DNA of 64,000 bases from Guyparkeria sp. WRN-7 (lineage in GTDB: Bacteria; Pseudomonadota; Gammaproteobacteria; Halothiobacillales; Halothiobacillaceae): positions 186,001 to 250,000 of the forward strand of contig NZ_LRFH01000003.1 of NCBI RefSeq assembly GCF_001641825.1. The letters run 5' to 3'. Position numbers and translations under genes: made by a program. Below, piece after piece: positions 17,953 to 30,195 of the stretch. The notes below the pieces were generated by a model that made no database searches, was not told where the DNA came from, and was given only the letters and a program-made list of their open reading frames with translations. The first letter of the stretch is position 1. Each line of letters starts with the position of its first letter.

Positions 17953-18225
17953 TTAGTTGACCGCGTCCTTGAGACCCTTGCCTGCCTTGAACGACGGCAG
18001 CTTGGAGGCCTTGATGTTGATCGTTTCACCGGTACGCGGGTTACGGCCAGTGCGGGCTTCGCGCTCGCGAACCAGGAACGTGCCGAAGCCAACCAGCGTG
18101 ACCTGGTCGTTCTTCTTCAGCGCACCACCAACAGCATCGATGAAACCGTCCAGGGCACTCGCGGCCGCCGACTTGGAAATACCAGCGTTCTCGGCCATCG
18201 CATCGATCAGTTCAGATTTGTTCAT
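17953..18225 (-). CDS. hupB: HU family nucleoid protein
   Basis: This 90-residue protein is a standard [23 protein letters not shown] start, [22 protein letters not shown] with the DNA-inserting beta-arm and its conserved RNP, and a C-terminal [16 protein letters not shown] bends and compacts DNA as a homo- or heterodimer. It lies between lon and ppiD, exactly as hupB does in E. coli and Pseudomonas. A strong consensus promoter sits 107 bp upstream and a terminator directly downstream, so it is expressed as its own abundant transcript. Confidence 0.96.
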   Translation of the reverse strand: MNKSELIDAMAENAGISKSAAASALDGFIDAVGGALKKNDQVTLVGFGTFLVREREARTGRNPRTGETINIKASKLPSFKAGKGLKDAVN

Positions 18226-18331
18226 ACCTTGTCATCCCTTGGTGAAAAAAGTGTCTGTTCGGGTCCCGGCTCAACGCGCGTCCCCGTCGGGGCGCCGCGC
18301 AGCTGGCCACCGCACGGAAACAGCGAAAACA

Positions 18332-18361
18332 GTTATACAAGTGCGACCTTCGGCGTGTCAA
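18332..18361 (-). promoter_or_regulatory. Strong sigma70-type promoter of hupB
   Basis: On the - strand TTGACA (18361-18356, 6/6) is followed by an 18-bp spacer and TATAAC (18337-18332, 5/6). The predicted leader is about 100 nt. It is the best consensus promoter in the window. The rest of the 340-bp gap between lon and hupB holds only the lon terminator. Confidence 0.8.
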
Positions 18362-18465
18362 CACGCAAATTGCCCGCTCAAGGCGCATTCTGACGCGACA
18401 GGTAGTCAGGCAAACCGCTGAATTCAACTACCAGCCCGGCAACCGGCGCGGACCTCTCCAAACGA

Positions 18466-18496
18466 CACCGCCCCTCCGAATCAGAGGGGCGGTGTG
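18466..18496 (-). terminator. Terminator hairpin downstream of lon
   Basis: Perfect 12-bp arms ACACCGCCCCTC (18466-18477) and GAGGGGCGGTGT (18485-18496) with a 7-nt loop lie 70 bp after the lon stop. The T-run is short on the - strand (CGTTTGG) and better on the + strand (GGTTTTCTT), so efficiency for lon is uncertain. Confidence 0.65.
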
Positions 18497-18566
18497 GTTT
18501 TCTTGCACGTGGGCGGGCCGTAACCGGAGGCACACGGTCCGCCGGCGTACGCTACGGCGTGCCGGC

Positions 18567-21002
<2,436 letters not shown>

Positions 21003-21171
21003 GTGTCGGTATACCTGTAGCGCCTTCTCGGCGGTGTATGCGAGGTGTCCGCGGCCACCGGGACGTGGTGGCCGGAAGATCGGGGGTTTCCCCTGACGTA
21101 TGTCCTGAGAATAGCTTTTCAACCACCCGCTGTCAGGCTGACGGCAGGGATTCACCTGATTGCCGGGCCGG

Positions 21172-21202
21172 CAAAAAAACACCCCGGCCGGGGCCGGGGT
21201 GT
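21172..21202 (-). terminator. Intrinsic terminator of clpX
   Basis: On the - strand ACACCCCGGCC, a 2-nt loop and GGCCGGGGTGT are followed by seven T (21179-21173). It lies 31 bp after the clpX stop. Confidence 0.92.
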
Positions 21203-21232
21203 CGGAGTGTCACGGGTGGAGCGTCCCGGCGA

Positions 21233-22549
21233 TCAGTGATCGGAGGACGCCTTGTCGCGCGTCGTGTCCGTCTCCTCGCTCGTCGTCTCGTCGCGGCCGT
21301 TGCCGTAGACGATGTACGGCTCGGACTCGTCACGAACCACCGCGCCGTCGACGACGACCTTGTCGACGTTGTTCAGCGACGGCACCTCGTACATGGTGTC
21401 GAGCAGGATGTGCTCCATGATCGTGCGCAGGCCGCGTGCGCCGGTGCGGCGACGGATTGCCTTCTTGGCGATCTCGCGCAGCGCATCCTCGCGGAACTCG
21501 ATCTCGACGTCTTCCATCTCGAACAGGCGCTCGTACTGCTTGGTGAGCGCGTTCTTCGGCTCGGTGAGGATGCGGATCAGGGCGTCCTCGTCGAGCTCGG
21601 TCAGCGTGGCGATGACCGGCAGACGACCGATAAACTCGGGGATCAGACCGAAGCGGGTCAGGTCCTCGGACTCGATCTGCGCCATCAGCTCGTCGGTGGC
21701 CTTCTGGTCGAGCTCGGACTTCACCTCGGCGGCAAAACCGATACCGCCCTTCTCGACCCGCTGCCGGATGATCTGCTCCAGGCCGGCGAACGCGCCGCCG
21801 CAGATGAACAGCATGTTGCTGGTGTCGATCTGGACGAACTCCTGCTGCGGGTGCTTGCGCCCGCCCTGCGGCGGCACCGAGGCGGTCGTCCCCTCGATCA
21901 TCTTCAGCAGCGCCTGCTGCACGCCCTCGCCGGAGACGTCACGCGTGATCGACGGGTTCTCCGACTTGCGGGTGATCTTGTCGATCTCGTCGATGTAGAT
22001 GATGCCGTGCTGGGCCTTCTCGACGTCGTAGTCGCAGCGCTGCAGCAGCTTCTGCAGGATGTTCTCGACGTCCTCGCCGACGTAGCCCGCCTCGGTGAGC
22101 GTGGTGGCGTCGGCGATCGTGAACGGCACGTCCAGCACGCGGGCGAGCGTCTGGGCCAGCAGAGTCTTGCCCGAGCCGGTCGGGCCGATCAGCAGGATGT
22201 TGGACTTCGACAGCTCGACGTCGTCGCCCTCGGCCTCGCGACGGCGCTCGCCGAACAGGTTGAGGCGCTTGTAGTGGTTGTAGACGGCCACCGCCAGCGC
22301 GCGCTTGGCGGGCAGCTGGCCGATGACGTACTCGTCGAGCGCCTGGACCAGCTCCTGCGGCGTGGGCAGGCGTTCCGGGCCGCCCTCGGCCTCGCTCTCC
22401 ACCTCTTCACGCAGGATGTCGTTGCAAAGCTCGACGCACTCGTCGCAGATATAGATGTTCGGACCGGCGATCAGCTTCTTCACCTCGTCCTGGCTCTTGC
22501 CACAGAACGAGCAGATCAGATCCTGCGTGTCTTTCGTGTTCTCAGCCAT
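21233..22549 (-). CDS. clpX: ATP-dependent Clp protease ATP-binding subunit ClpX
   Basis: This 438-residue AAA+ unfoldase feeds ClpP. The N-terminal zinc finger uses Cys13, Cys16, Cys35 and Cys38 (CSFC...CDEC). Walker A is GPTGSGKT, Walker B is IIYIDEID, and the ClpP-docking IGF loop is [10 protein letters not shown] (IGFA). The pore-loop GYVG is in [12 protein letters not shown]. It lies 119 bp after clpP on the same strand; the gap has GC-rich hairpins but no T-rich terminator, so clpP-clpX read-through is likely. Confidence 0.97.
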   Translation of the reverse strand: MAENTKDTQDLICSFCGKSQDEVKKLIAGPNIYICDECVELCNDILREEVESEAEGGPERLPTPQELVQALDEYVIGQLPAKRALAVAVYNHYKRLNLFGERRREAEGDDVELSKSNILLIGPTGSGKTLLAQTLARVLDVPFTIADATTLTEAGYVGEDVENILQKLLQRCDYDVEKAQHGIIYIDEIDKITRKSENPSITRDVSGEGVQQALLKMIEGTTASVPPQGGRKHPQQEFVQIDTSNMLFICGGAFAGLEQIIRQRVEKGGIGFAAEVKSELDQKATDELMAQIESEDLTRFGLIPEFIGRLPVIATLTELDEDALIRILTEPKNALTKQYERLFEMEDVEIEFREDALREIAKKAIRRRTGARGLRTIMEHILLDTMYEVPSLNNVDKVVVDGAVVRDESEPYIVYGNGRDETTSEETDTTRDKASSDH

Positions 22550-22668
22550 GGCTGTGTTTCGTCGAACCTCTTGGGTCGGGCCTCGCCGGGGTTGCCGGCA
22601 GGGCCGTTCGGCCGTGTGGTCACCGGCCGCCGTAGCGCGGCCGGGTGATGCGGACGATCAGTCCGTCC

Positions 22669-23307
22669 TTAACCGGCCGTCGGGCGGCTGGTGAGCACCT
22701 TGTCGACCAGATTGTAGTCACAAGCCTCGTCAGCCGTCATGAAGTTGTCACGATCGGTGTCGCGCTCGAGCTGCTCGAGGCTCTTGCCGGTGTGATGCGA
22801 CAGGATGCTGTTCAGCCGCTCGCGCAGCTTGATGATTTCCTCGGCGTGGATCTTGATGTCCGAGGCCTGACCCTGGAAGCCGCCGAGCGGCTGGTGGATC
22901 ATGATGCGCGAGTTCGGCAGCGCGTAGCGCTTGCCTTCCGCCCCGCCGGCCAGCAGGAACGAGCCCATGCTGGCCGCCTGGCCGATGCAGAGCGTCGAGA
23001 CGTCCGGCTTGATGAACTGCATGGTGTCGTAGATCGCCATGCCGGCGGTGACCACGCCACCCGGCGAGTTGATGTAGAGGTGGATGTCCTTGTCCGGATT
23101 CTCCGACTCGAGGAACAGCATCTGGGCGACGATCAGGTTCGCCATGTGATCCTCGATCGGACCGATGACGAAGATCACCCGCTCCTTGAGCAGACGCGAA
23201 TAGATGTCGTAGGCACGCTCGCCGCGAGAGCTCTGCTCGACGACCATCGGCACCAGCGCGTTCATTTCCGCCTGGCCGCCCCTGTGGCTTTCAAACGCCT
23301 CTTTCAT
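22669..23307 (-). CDS. clpP: ATP-dependent Clp protease proteolytic subunit
   Basis: This 212-residue serine peptidase forms the tetradecameric ClpP barrel. The triad is Ser113 (GQAASMGS), His138 (MIHQP) and Asp187 (DRDNFM), shifted by two from E. coli. The first 14-16 residues ([16 protein letters not shown]) are the probable propeptide removed before [10 protein letters not shown] Shine-Dalgarno GAGG stands before the ATG. It sits between tig and clpX, the conserved order. Confidence 0.97.
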   Translation of the reverse strand: MKEAFESHRGGQAEMNALVPMVVEQSSRGERAYDIYSRLLKERVIFVIGPIEDHMANLIVAQMLFLESENPDKDIHLYINSPGGVVTAGMAIYDTMQFIKPDVSTLCIGQAASMGSFLLAGGAEGKRYALPNSRIMIHQPLGGFQGQASDIKIHAEEIIKLRERLNSILSHHTGKSLEQLERDTDRDNFMTADEACDYNLVDKVLTSRPTAG

Positions 23308-23384
23308 TCGTCACCTCGGTATATACGGTTCGGCCGCCTCGAGGGCGGCCAAGATTCCAGTCAGCGATCAGATTACCCGGGATT

Positions 23385-24677
23385 TCAGCCCTGCGGGTTC
23401 ATCAGCTCCTTGAAGGGAACCTTCTTCTCGCTGACCTTGGCCTTGCCAAGGATATGCTCGACCGCCTGTTCTTCAAGGACCACGGTGCGGGCGTTGCTCA
23501 TCATCTGCTGGTCGCCCTTGTAGTGGGCAACGACCTGCTCCGGCTCGTCGTAGGCCGAGGCGATCTCGTTGATGAAGGCTTCGACGCGGTCGTCTTCCGG
23601 CTTGAGGTCGGCCTCCTTGACCACCTCCATGATCACCAGACCCATGCGAACACGCTTCTCGGCCTGCTCGTTGAACAGCGACGGGTCGAGCTTGCTGGCG
23701 TCGGCCTGCGGCATCTGATTGCGGACGAACTGGTCGCGCATCGACTTGGCCTCTTCCTCGACCAGCGAGGACGGCACGTCGAACTCCAGCGACTCGGTCA
23801 GGGCCTCGATGGTGCGATCCTTGTTGCGACGACGCTCGGTCTGCTTGAGCTCGCGCTCCATGTTCTCGCGCACGTCTTCGCGCAGCTTCTCGGCCGAATC
23901 GGCACCGAACTTCTTGGCGAATTCCTCGTCGACCTCGGGCAGCACCTGCTCCTCGACCTTGGTCGCCTCGATCTCGAACTCGGCGGTCTTGCCGGCGAGA
24001 TGCTCGGCCTGGTAGTCCTCCGGGAAGGTCACCTCGATGTTGGCCGGCTTGCCCGGCTTGATGCCCTTCAGGCCCTTCTCGAACTCCGGCAGCATCTGGC
24101 CTTCGCCGAGGACCACCTCGACGTCCTCGGCCGAACCGCCCTCGAAGGCCTCGCCGTCGATCTTGCCGACGAAGTTGATGGTGACCTTCTCGCCCTTGCG
24201 AGCCATGTGGCGCACGGTCTTCCAGGTGGCGTGCTGCTTGCGCAGGGTGTCGATCATCTCGTCGACGTCCTCGTCACCCACTTCGCTGGTCAGGGTCTCG
24301 ACCTTGAGCTTGGACATGTCGCCCAGCTCGATCTCCGGGTAGACCTCGACCGCGGCGGTGAACTTGAGATCCTCGCCCTGCTTGTTGTTCTCGATCGCCT
24401 CGATGCTCGGCTGACCGGCGACACGCAGATCGTTCTCCTCGACCGCCTTCTGGAAGCTCTGGCCCATGATGTCGCCGATGACGTCGTCACGAACGCGCGC
24501 GGCGTACTGCATCCGGATGACCGACAGCGGTGCCTTGCCCGGGCGGAAACCGTCGATGCGCACGCGACCGCGCATGTCCTTCAGGCGCTTCTCGACCTGC
24601 TCGTCGATCTCGTTGGCGGGAACTTCGATCGCCAGGCGGCGGGTCAGGCCTTCGGCCGGTTGCAATTCAACCTGCAT
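23385..24677 (-). CDS. tig: Trigger factor, ribosome-associated chaperone
   Basis: This 430-residue protein binds the ribosome exit site. The N-terminal ribosome-binding domain carries the signature GFRPGKAPLSVI (G-F-R-x-G-K-x-P), followed by an FKBP-type isomerase domain (GEKVTINFVGKIDGEAFEGG ... GLKGIKPGKP) and the C-terminal chaperone arms. The start at 24677 has GAGG about 10 nt upstream. It opens the tig-clpP-clpX cluster, downstream of tRNA-Leu. Confidence 0.96.
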   Translation of the reverse strand: MQVELQPAEGLTRRLAIEVPANEIDEQVEKRLKDMRGRVRIDGFRPGKAPLSVIRMQYAARVRDDVIGDIMGQSFQKAVEENDLRVAGQPSIEAIENNKQGEDLKFTAAVEVYPEIELGDMSKLKVETLTSEVGDEDVDEMIDTLRKQHATWKTVRHMARKGEKVTINFVGKIDGEAFEGGSAEDVEVVLGEGQMLPEFEKGLKGIKPGKPANIEVTFPEDYQAEHLAGKTAEFEIEATKVEEQVLPEVDEEFAKKFGADSAEKLREDVRENMERELKQTERRRNKDRTIEALTESLEFDVPSSLVEEEAKSMRDQFVRNQMPQADASKLDPSLFNEQAEKRVRMGLVIMEVVKEADLKPEDDRVEAFINEIASAYDEPEQVVAHYKGDQQMMSNARTVVLEEQAVEHILGKAKVSEKKVPFKELMNPQG

Positions 24678-24719
24678 GGATGCGATACCTCAAAAAAAAC
24701 GAATGTCTGGATGTTGCTT

Positions 24720-24743
24720 GTCCCGCCGGCATGCCAGCGGGAC
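24720..24743 (-). other. GC-rich hairpin between tRNA-Leu and tig
   Basis: GTCCCGCCGGC (24720-24730), a 2-nt loop and GCCAGCGGGAC (24733-24743) form an 11-bp stem with one mismatch. On the - strand it is followed by AAGCAAC, not T, so it is not a good intrinsic terminator; a run of eight T comes only about 30 nt later. It may be a processing or attenuation structure letting tRNA-Leu transcription reach tig. Confidence 0.4.
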
Positions 24744-24757
24744 ACCTAATCGGGATC

Positions 24758-24842
24758 TGGTGCGAGAGGAGAGACTCGAACTCTCACGCCGTCAGGCGCT
24801 GGCACCTAAAGCCAGTGCGTCTACCAATTCCGCCACTCTCGC
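24758..24842 (-). tRNA. tRNA-Leu (anticodon UAG)
   Basis: The 85-nt gene folds as a class II tRNA: acceptor GCGAGAG/CTCTCGC, D-arm with AATTGGTAGAC, anticodon stem CTGGC/GCCAG with loop TTTAGGT (anticodon TAG at 24808-24806), a long variable arm (GCCTGACGGC) and T-loop GTTCGAGTC. CCA is encoded at 24760-24758. Confidence 0.95.
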
Positions 24843-24888
24843 TAGCTCGGGAACCTCGGCTCCGGCCGAGGGCTCCCTGACAATCAAA

Positions 24889-24901
24889 GCGCGCCAGTAT
24901 A
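24889..24901 (-). promoter_or_regulatory. -10 element and GC-rich discriminator of tRNA-Leu
   Basis: On the - strand TATACT (24901-24896) is followed directly by GGCGCGC. The -35 is weak. A GC-rich discriminator next to the -10 is the known signature of stringently controlled stable-RNA promoters (ppGpp/DksA). The same arrangement occurs at typA and tRNA-Pro. Confidence 0.55.
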
Positions 24902-24963
24902 CCGGAGCCGAGGGCGCGCCCAAAGCTGACCGCCGAATCGCGGCCCACCGGGGACCGGTTCCC

Positions 24964-26319
24964 TCAGAACGGCATGCCGGGCATGCGGCCCTTCATGGCG
25001 CGCATCATCTTCTTCATGCCACCGCCGGAAAGCTTCTTCATCATGTCGCGCATGTCGCGGTACTGCTTGAGCAGCCGGTTGACGTCCTGCACCTGCATGC
25101 CCGAGCCGTTCGCGATCCGGCGCTTGCGCGAGCCCTTGATGATGTCGGGGCGCTGACGCTCGCCCGGGGTCATCGAATCGATGATGGCGATCATGCGCTT
25201 GATGTCCTTGTCGTCGATGTGCTTCTGCGCATCGGCGCCGAGCTTGCCCATGCCGGGCAGCTTGTCCATCAGACCGCCCATGCCGCCCATCTTGAGCATC
25301 TGGTTGAACTGGTCGCGCATGTCCTCGAGCGTGAAGCCCTTGCCGGAACGGACCTTGTCGGCCAGCGCCTTTGCCTTGTCGGCATCGACCGTCTCCTGGG
25401 CCTGCTCGACCAGCGAGACCACGTCACCCATGCCGAGGATGCGCGAGGCGATCCGGTCGGGGTGGAACGGCTCAAGGGCGTCCAGTTTCTCGCCCACACC
25501 GAGGAACTTGATCGGCTTGCCGGTGACCTGACGGACCGACAGCGCCGCACCGCCGCGGGCATCACCGTCGGCCTTGGTCAGGATCACGCCGGTCAGCGGC
25601 AGCTGCTCGTGGAAGGCCTGGGCGGTGTTGGCCGCATCCTGACCGGTCATCGAGTCGACGACGAACAGCGTCTCGACCGGGTCGACCGCGCCGTGGATGC
25701 GGGCTACCTCGCCCATCATCTCCTCGTCGACGTGCAGGCGACCCGCGGTATCGACGATCAGGACGTCGTAGAACTTGAGCTCCGCCTCGGCGCGCGCCGC
25801 CTTGGCGATCTCGACCGGGTCCTGGTCGCTGGAGGACGGGAAGAAGTCGACGCCGACCTGCTTGGCCACCGTCTCGAGCTGGTCGATCGCCGCCGGACGA
25901 TAGACGTCCGAGGAGACCACCAGCACCTTCTTTTTCTGGTTCTTCTTCAGCCAGCGGCCGAGCTTGCCCGCCGTGGTGGTCTTGCCCGCACCCTGCAGGC
26001 CGGCCATCAGGATGACCGCCGGCGGACGCGCGGCCAGATCGAGCTCGGCGTTCTCCGAGCCCATCAGGCGGGTCAGTTCGTCGTTGACGATCTTGACGAA
26101 CACCTGGCCCGGCTGGAGGCTCTTGGCCACCTCGGCGCCGACCGCCCGCTCGCGCACGTCCTTGATGAACTCGCGCACCACCGGCAGGGCCACGTCGGCC
26201 TCCAGCAGTGCCATGCGCACCTCGCGCAGGGCGTCCTTGATGTTGTCCTCGGTCAGCCGCCCCTGGCCCTTGAGGCCATCGAGCAATCCGCCGAGTCGCT
26301 TGGAAAGATTGTCAAACAT
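24964..26319 (-). CDS. ffh: Signal recognition particle protein
   Basis: This 451-residue SRP54-type GTPase targets nascent membrane proteins to FtsY. It has the N-domain helical bundle, the G-domain P-loop GLQGAGKT (107-114), DTAGRLHVDEEMM, TKADGDARGGAALS, and a Met-rich M-domain (MRDQFNQMLKMGGMGGLMDKLPGM) that binds signal peptides and 4.5S RNA. The C-terminus GGMKKMMRAMKGRMPGMPF is typical. It follows typA on the same strand with a 57-bp gap. No ffs (4.5S RNA) gene was seen nearby. Confidence 0.97.
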   Translation of the reverse strand: MFDNLSKRLGGLLDGLKGQGRLTEDNIKDALREVRMALLEADVALPVVREFIKDVRERAVGAEVAKSLQPGQVFVKIVNDELTRLMGSENAELDLAARPPAVILMAGLQGAGKTTTAGKLGRWLKKNQKKKVLVVSSDVYRPAAIDQLETVAKQVGVDFFPSSSDQDPVEIAKAARAEAELKFYDVLIVDTAGRLHVDEEMMGEVARIHGAVDPVETLFVVDSMTGQDAANTAQAFHEQLPLTGVILTKADGDARGGAALSVRQVTGKPIKFLGVGEKLDALEPFHPDRIASRILGMGDVVSLVEQAQETVDADKAKALADKVRSGKGFTLEDMRDQFNQMLKMGGMGGLMDKLPGMGKLGADAQKHIDDKDIKRMIAIIDSMTPGERQRPDIIKGSRKRRIANGSGMQVQDVNRLLKQYRDMRDMMKKLSGGGMKKMMRAMKGRMPGMPF

Positions 26320-26376
26320 CGCTTGCCACTCTCGTGCCGTCGCAGCGCCCTTGCGAGCGACCGCCCCTCACGTGCA

Positions 26377-28209
26377 TCAGGAAGCGGCGCGGCTGGCGCG
26401 CTTGCGCTCGTTCTCGGTCAGGTGCTTCTTGCGGATCCGGATCGATTCCGGGGTCACCTCGACCAGCTCGTCATCATCGATGAACTCCAGCGCCTGCTCA
26501 AGCGTGTAGCGCTCCGGCGGGGTCAGGGTCAGCGCCTCGTCGGTGCCGGCGGCACGGACGTTGGTCAGCTTCTTGCCCTTGAGCACGTTGACGGTCAGGT
26601 CGTTGTCGCGGGCGTGGATGCCCACGACCTGGCCCTCGTAGACCTCGTCGCCGTGACCGATCATCAGGCGGCCGCGATCCTGCAGGTTGAACAGGGCGTA
26701 GGCCAGAGCCTTGCCGGTGTCCGAGGCGATCAGCACGCCATTGTTGCGCTGGCCGACCATGCCCGGCTGGTACGGACCGTAGTGATCGAACACCGAGAAC
26801 AGCAGGCCGCTGCCCTGGGTGGCGGTCAGGAACTCGGTACGGAAGCCGATCAGGCCGCGCGACGGGATGATGAACTCGAGGCGGACCCGGCCCTGGCCGT
26901 CCGGCTCCATGTTGCGCATCTCGCCACGGCGTTCGCCGATCTTCTCCATCACGCCGCCCTGGTGCTGCTCCTCGATGTCGACGACCAGCTGCTCGTAGGG
27001 TTCCTGCTTCTCGCCGTCGACCTCGCGGACGATGACCTCCGGACGCGAGACGCCCAGCTCGTAGCCCTCGCGACGCATGTTCTCGATCAGCACCGACAGG
27101 TGCAGCTCGCCGCGACCGGAGACACGGAACTTGTCCGGGTCCTCGAGCTGCTCGACGCGCAGGGCGACGTTGTGGACCAGCTCGCGCTCGAGGCGCTCGC
27201 GGATCTGGCGACTGGTGAGGAACTTGCCCTCACGGCCGGCGAACGGCGAGGTGTTGACCTGGAAGGTCATGGAAACGGTCGGCTCGTCGACGGTCAGTGC
27301 CGGCAGGGCCTCGACGTTTTCCGGGTCGCAGAGGGTGTCGGAGATGTAGAGCGGATCGATGCCGGAGAAGGCGATGATGTCGCCGGCCTGGGCGGAGTCG
27401 ACCTCGATGCGATCCAGGCCGTGGAAGCCCATGACCTGCAGGACGCGGCCGTTGCGGACCTCGCCCTCGCGACCAACCACCTTCACCTGCGTGTTGGTCG
27501 AAACCTTGCCGCGCTTGACCCGGCCGACGCCGATGACGCCGACGTACGGGTTGTAGTCGAGGCTGGAGACCTGCATCTGGAACGGGCCGTCCGGATCGAC
27601 ATCCGGTGCCGGGACGCGCTCGGCAATCGCCTCGAACAGCGGGGTCATGTCGCCCTCGCGGACGTTCTCGTCGAGGCTGGCGTAACCGTTGAGCGCCGAG
27701 GCGTAGACGATCGGGAAGTCGAGCTGGTCGTCGGTCGCACCCAGGCGGTCGAACAGGTCGAACACCTCGTTGATCACCCAGTCCGGACGCGAACCCGGGC
27801 GGTCGATCTTGTTGATGACGACGATCGGCTTGAGGCCGTGCTCGAAGGCCTTCTGGGTGACGAAGCGCGTCTGCGGCATCGGGCCGTCGACGGCGTCGAC
27901 CAGCAGCAGCACCGAGTCGACCATCGACATGACCCGCTCGACCTCGCCGCCGAAGTCGGCGTGCCCAGGGGTGTCGACGATGTTGATGCGCCAGTCCTTG
28001 CCCTCGGGCGAGTGCCACTTGATCGCCGTATTCTTGGCCAGGATCGTGATGCCCCGCTCCTTCTCGATCTGGTTCGAGTCCATGACCCGGTCGCCGTGGT
28101 CGGCGCGGGCATCGAGGGTGCCGGATTGCTGCAGGAGGCGGTCGACCAGCGTGGTCTTGCCGTGGTCAACGTGGGCGATAATGGCGATATTACGAAGATT
28201 GGCGATCAC
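26377..28209 (-). CDS. typA: Ribosome-associated GTPase BipA/TypA
   Basis: This 610-residue translational GTPase assists 50S subunit assembly and stress/cold adaptation. G1 is [10 protein letters not shown]3 is [13 protein letters not shown]4 is NKID, and the C-terminal BipA-specific domain contains [13 protein letters not shown] and [15 protein letters not shown]. The start is the GTG at 28209, which gives (V)[17 protein letters not shown] and aligns exactly with the N-terminus of E. coli BipA; a frame open further upstream crosses the promoter and is rejected. Its promoter carries a GC-rich discriminator like those of tRNA genes here. Confidence 0.95.
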   Translation of the reverse strand: MIANLRNIAIIAHVDHGKTTLVDRLLQQSGTLDARADHGDRVMDSNQIEKERGITILAKNTAIKWHSPEGKDWRINIVDTPGHADFGGEVERVMSMVDSVLLLVDAVDGPMPQTRFVTQKAFEHGLKPIVVINKIDRPGSRPDWVINEVFDLFDRLGATDDQLDFPIVYASALNGYASLDENVREGDMTPLFEAIAERVPAPDVDPDGPFQMQVSSLDYNPYVGVIGVGRVKRGKVSTNTQVKVVGREGEVRNGRVLQVMGFHGLDRIEVDSAQAGDIIAFSGIDPLYISDTLCDPENVEALPALTVDEPTVSMTFQVNTSPFAGREGKFLTSRQIRERLERELVHNVALRVEQLEDPDKFRVSGRGELHLSVLIENMRREGYELGVSRPEVIVREVDGEKQEPYEQLVVDIEEQHQGGVMEKIGERRGEMRNMEPDGQGRVRLEFIIPSRGLIGFRTEFLTATQGSGLLFSVFDHYGPYQPGMVGQRNNGVLIASDTGKALAYALFNLQDRGRLMIGHGDEVYEGQVVGIHARDNDLTVNVLKGKKLTNVRAAGTDEALTLTPPERYTLEQALEFIDDDELVEVTPESIRIRKKHLTENERKRASRAAS

Positions 28210-28237
28210 AAAAAACGGTCCAAGGGATTGAAATAAG

Positions 28238-28250
28238 GGCGCGCAGTATA
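28238..28250 (-). promoter_or_regulatory. -10 element and GC-rich discriminator of typA
   Basis: On the - strand TATACT (28250-28245) is followed by GCGCGCC, 29 nt before the GTG start. No good -35 was seen. The match to the tRNA-Leu promoter pattern is close. Confidence 0.5.
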
Positions 28251-28477
28251 AACACAATTGCCCTCCGGACCGAGGCAAATCTCGAAATCGACCCTCTAAA
28301 GGGCACCTTCCCCGACACCCACCTCTCGACTTGCTCGCCGCCAGCCGGAGATGGACCGAATGACCCGCAGCGTCGACGCCGGAAACCGCCCGCCGGATCA
28401 AGGCGCGGCCCCGGCGAGCCCGACCGGCGGGTGGTAGAATCACATCCACATCCACGCAACGAATACGAGGCGCTTCG

Positions 28478-29362
28478 ATGGCCGACCGGCTGGCTTTCAC
28501 CAAGATGCAGGGACTGGGCAACGACTTCATGGTCGTCGACGCCGTGAGTCGCACGATCCCGGTGGCCGACTGGCTTACGCCCGAGCGCATCCGGTCCTGG
28601 GCAGATCGCCATTTCGGCATCGGTTTCGACCAGCTGCTGCTGATCGAGCCGCCGACCGGGCGCCATTCGGACTTCCGCTACCGCATCTTCAACGGCGACG
28701 GCAGCGAGGTGGAACAGTGCGGCAACGGTGCGCGCTGCTTTGCCCGGTTCGTCGCCGAACGCGGCCTGACCGACCGGCGCGAAATCCGCGTGCAGACCGC
28801 CGGCGGCCCGATCGTGCTGCACCTGACCGACGACGGTCAGGTGCGCGTCGACATGGGCCGGCCGCGCTTCGTCCCGGAAGAGATCCCCTTCAAGCCTCCA
28901 GTGACCGCGACCGGCTCGCCGTACACGCTGATGCTCAGCGGCCGGCCCGGCGGGCTGGACCAGGTCACGCTCGAGGCCGTCTCGATGGGCAATCCGCATG
29001 CCGTGATCCAGGTCGACGACGTCGACGCCTTCCCGGTCGAGTCGGTCGGCCCGGTGGTCGAGTCCTACCCGGCCTTCCCGCGACGGGTCAACGTCGGCTT
29101 CGTCGAACAGCGGGCGCCGGATCACATCCGCCTGCGGGTGTTCGAGCGCGGCGCCGGCGAGACACTGGCCTGCGGCACCGGTGCCTGCGCGGCCGTGGCC
29201 GCCGGCATCCGTGCCGGCCGCCTGAAGGCACCCTGCCGGGTTGACCTGCAAGGCGGCACGCTGAGCGTCGACTGGACGGGCAATGAAGCCGATGCCCTGT
29301 TCATGACCGGCCCGGCCGAATTCGTCTTCGATGGCGAGATCGGCATCGACCCGGCCGAGTAA
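28478..29362 (+). CDS. dapF: Diaminopimelate epimerase
   Basis: This 294-residue enzyme interconverts LL- and meso-diaminopimelate for lysine and peptidoglycan synthesis. The two active-site cysteines are Cys81 (EQCGNGARC) and Cys232 (ACGTGACAA); MQGLGNDF near the N-terminus and MGNPHAV are further family motifs. GAGG lies before the ATG, and a TAGAAT hexamer at 28435-28440 is a possible -10. It heads the dapF-DUF484-xerC block on the + strand, as in many gammaproteobacteria. Confidence 0.97.
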   Translation: MADRLAFTKMQGLGNDFMVVDAVSRTIPVADWLTPERIRSWADRHFGIGFDQLLLIEPPTGRHSDFRYRIFNGDGSEVEQCGNGARCFARFVAERGLTDRREIRVQTAGGPIVLHLTDDGQVRVDMGRPRFVPEEIPFKPPVTATGSPYTLMLSGRPGGLDQVTLEAVSMGNPHAVIQVDDVDAFPVESVGPVVESYPAFPRRVNVGFVEQRAPDHIRLRVFERGAGETLACGTGACAAVAAGIRAGRLKAPCRVDLQGGTLSVDWTGNEADALFMTGPAEFVFDGEIGIDPAE

Positions 29363-29486
29363 CTCCGGCCGAGGATTGCCGCCACCGCGGGTCCGGAGTA
29401 AGGTGGAGCAAACGCCCGGAGAGGCGCTTGCTAACCGGAATCCACAACCCGGAACCAACCCCACGGAAACCGCCAAGGGAAATCGC

Positions 29487-30188
29487 ATGAACGAGAACGC
29501 GGCCCTCGAACTTGCCGACACGGATGCCAACACCGACTCGGAGGGGGAAAAACTCTCCGCCGACGCGGTACTCGACTACCTCCGGAACCATCCGGAACTG
29601 TTCCTCGATCACCCGGATATCCTCGATGCCGTCGAGCTGCCGGGACCGCCACAGCCGATCGTCTCGCTGCACCACTGGCAGCTGCGCCGCTGGCGCCATC
29701 GCGCCCTGCGTCAGCAGAGCGCACTCGACCAGCTCCACCAGGTGGCCGCCGACAATGCCGAGGCCGACCGCCTACTGCACCGCTTCTGCCAGACACTGCT
29801 GGGCGCAGCCGACCGCTCCAGCGCCACCCTGGAACGACTGATCAATCAAACCTTCGAGGTCGATGCCTGCCGCGTCGTGCCGGTGAACGAACTGGACGGC
29901 GAAACCCGCGGTCTGCTCGCGGGCTGGCTGGACAACCCGCTGCCGCACTGCGGCCGCATTCACGACACGGTCCGCGAAACCCTGTTCGGCGACCGCCTGC
30001 CCCAGACCGGTTCGGCCGCCCTGATCGCGGTCCCTGCCGCCCCGGCGTCTGCCGACCGGCATGTCGTCGCCCTCGGCCGGCGCCTGCCCGACGGCTTCAA
30101 CCCGGCCCAGGGCACGCACTTTCTCGAGCAGATCGGCGAGCTGGCCGGCGCCTTCCTCGGCCTGTCGACCGCCCGCGACGACAGCTGA
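29487..30188 (+). CDS. DUF484 family protein
   Basis: This 233-residue protein is of the DUF484 (YigA-like) family, recognised from SADAVLDYLRNHPELFLDHPDILDAVELP, followed by a GAF-like second half. The family lies between dapF and xerC in many gammaproteobacteria but its function is unknown. The start at 29487 has AAGGGA upstream. The stop is 7 bp before xerC, so the two are co-transcribed. Confidence 0.88.
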   Translation: MNENAALELADTDANTDSEGEKLSADAVLDYLRNHPELFLDHPDILDAVELPGPPQPIVSLHHWQLRRWRHRALRQQSALDQLHQVAADNAEADRLLHRFCQTLLGAADRSSATLERLINQTFEVDACRVVPVNELDGETRGLLAGWLDNPLPHCGRIHDTVRETLFGDRLPQTGSAALIAVPAAPASADRHVVALGRRLPDGFNPAQGTHFLEQIGELAGAFLGLSTARDDS

Positions 30189-30195
30189 CCCGCCC

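Noticed and set aside
21096-21122. Heat-shock (sigma32) promoter for lon
   Set aside because: A TTGAAA is present but no CCCCAT-like -10 at 13-17 bp spacing could be found; kept only as a remark.
24466-28236. A 1256-codon open frame on the + strand across tig, tRNA-Leu, ffh and typA
   Set aside because: It covers three strongly conserved genes and a tRNA on the other strand and reads as low-complexity shadow sequence.
28210-28620. N-terminal extension of TypA
   Set aside because: The frame is open, but it crosses the -10/discriminator and has no family homology; the GTG at 28209 matches BipA N-termini.
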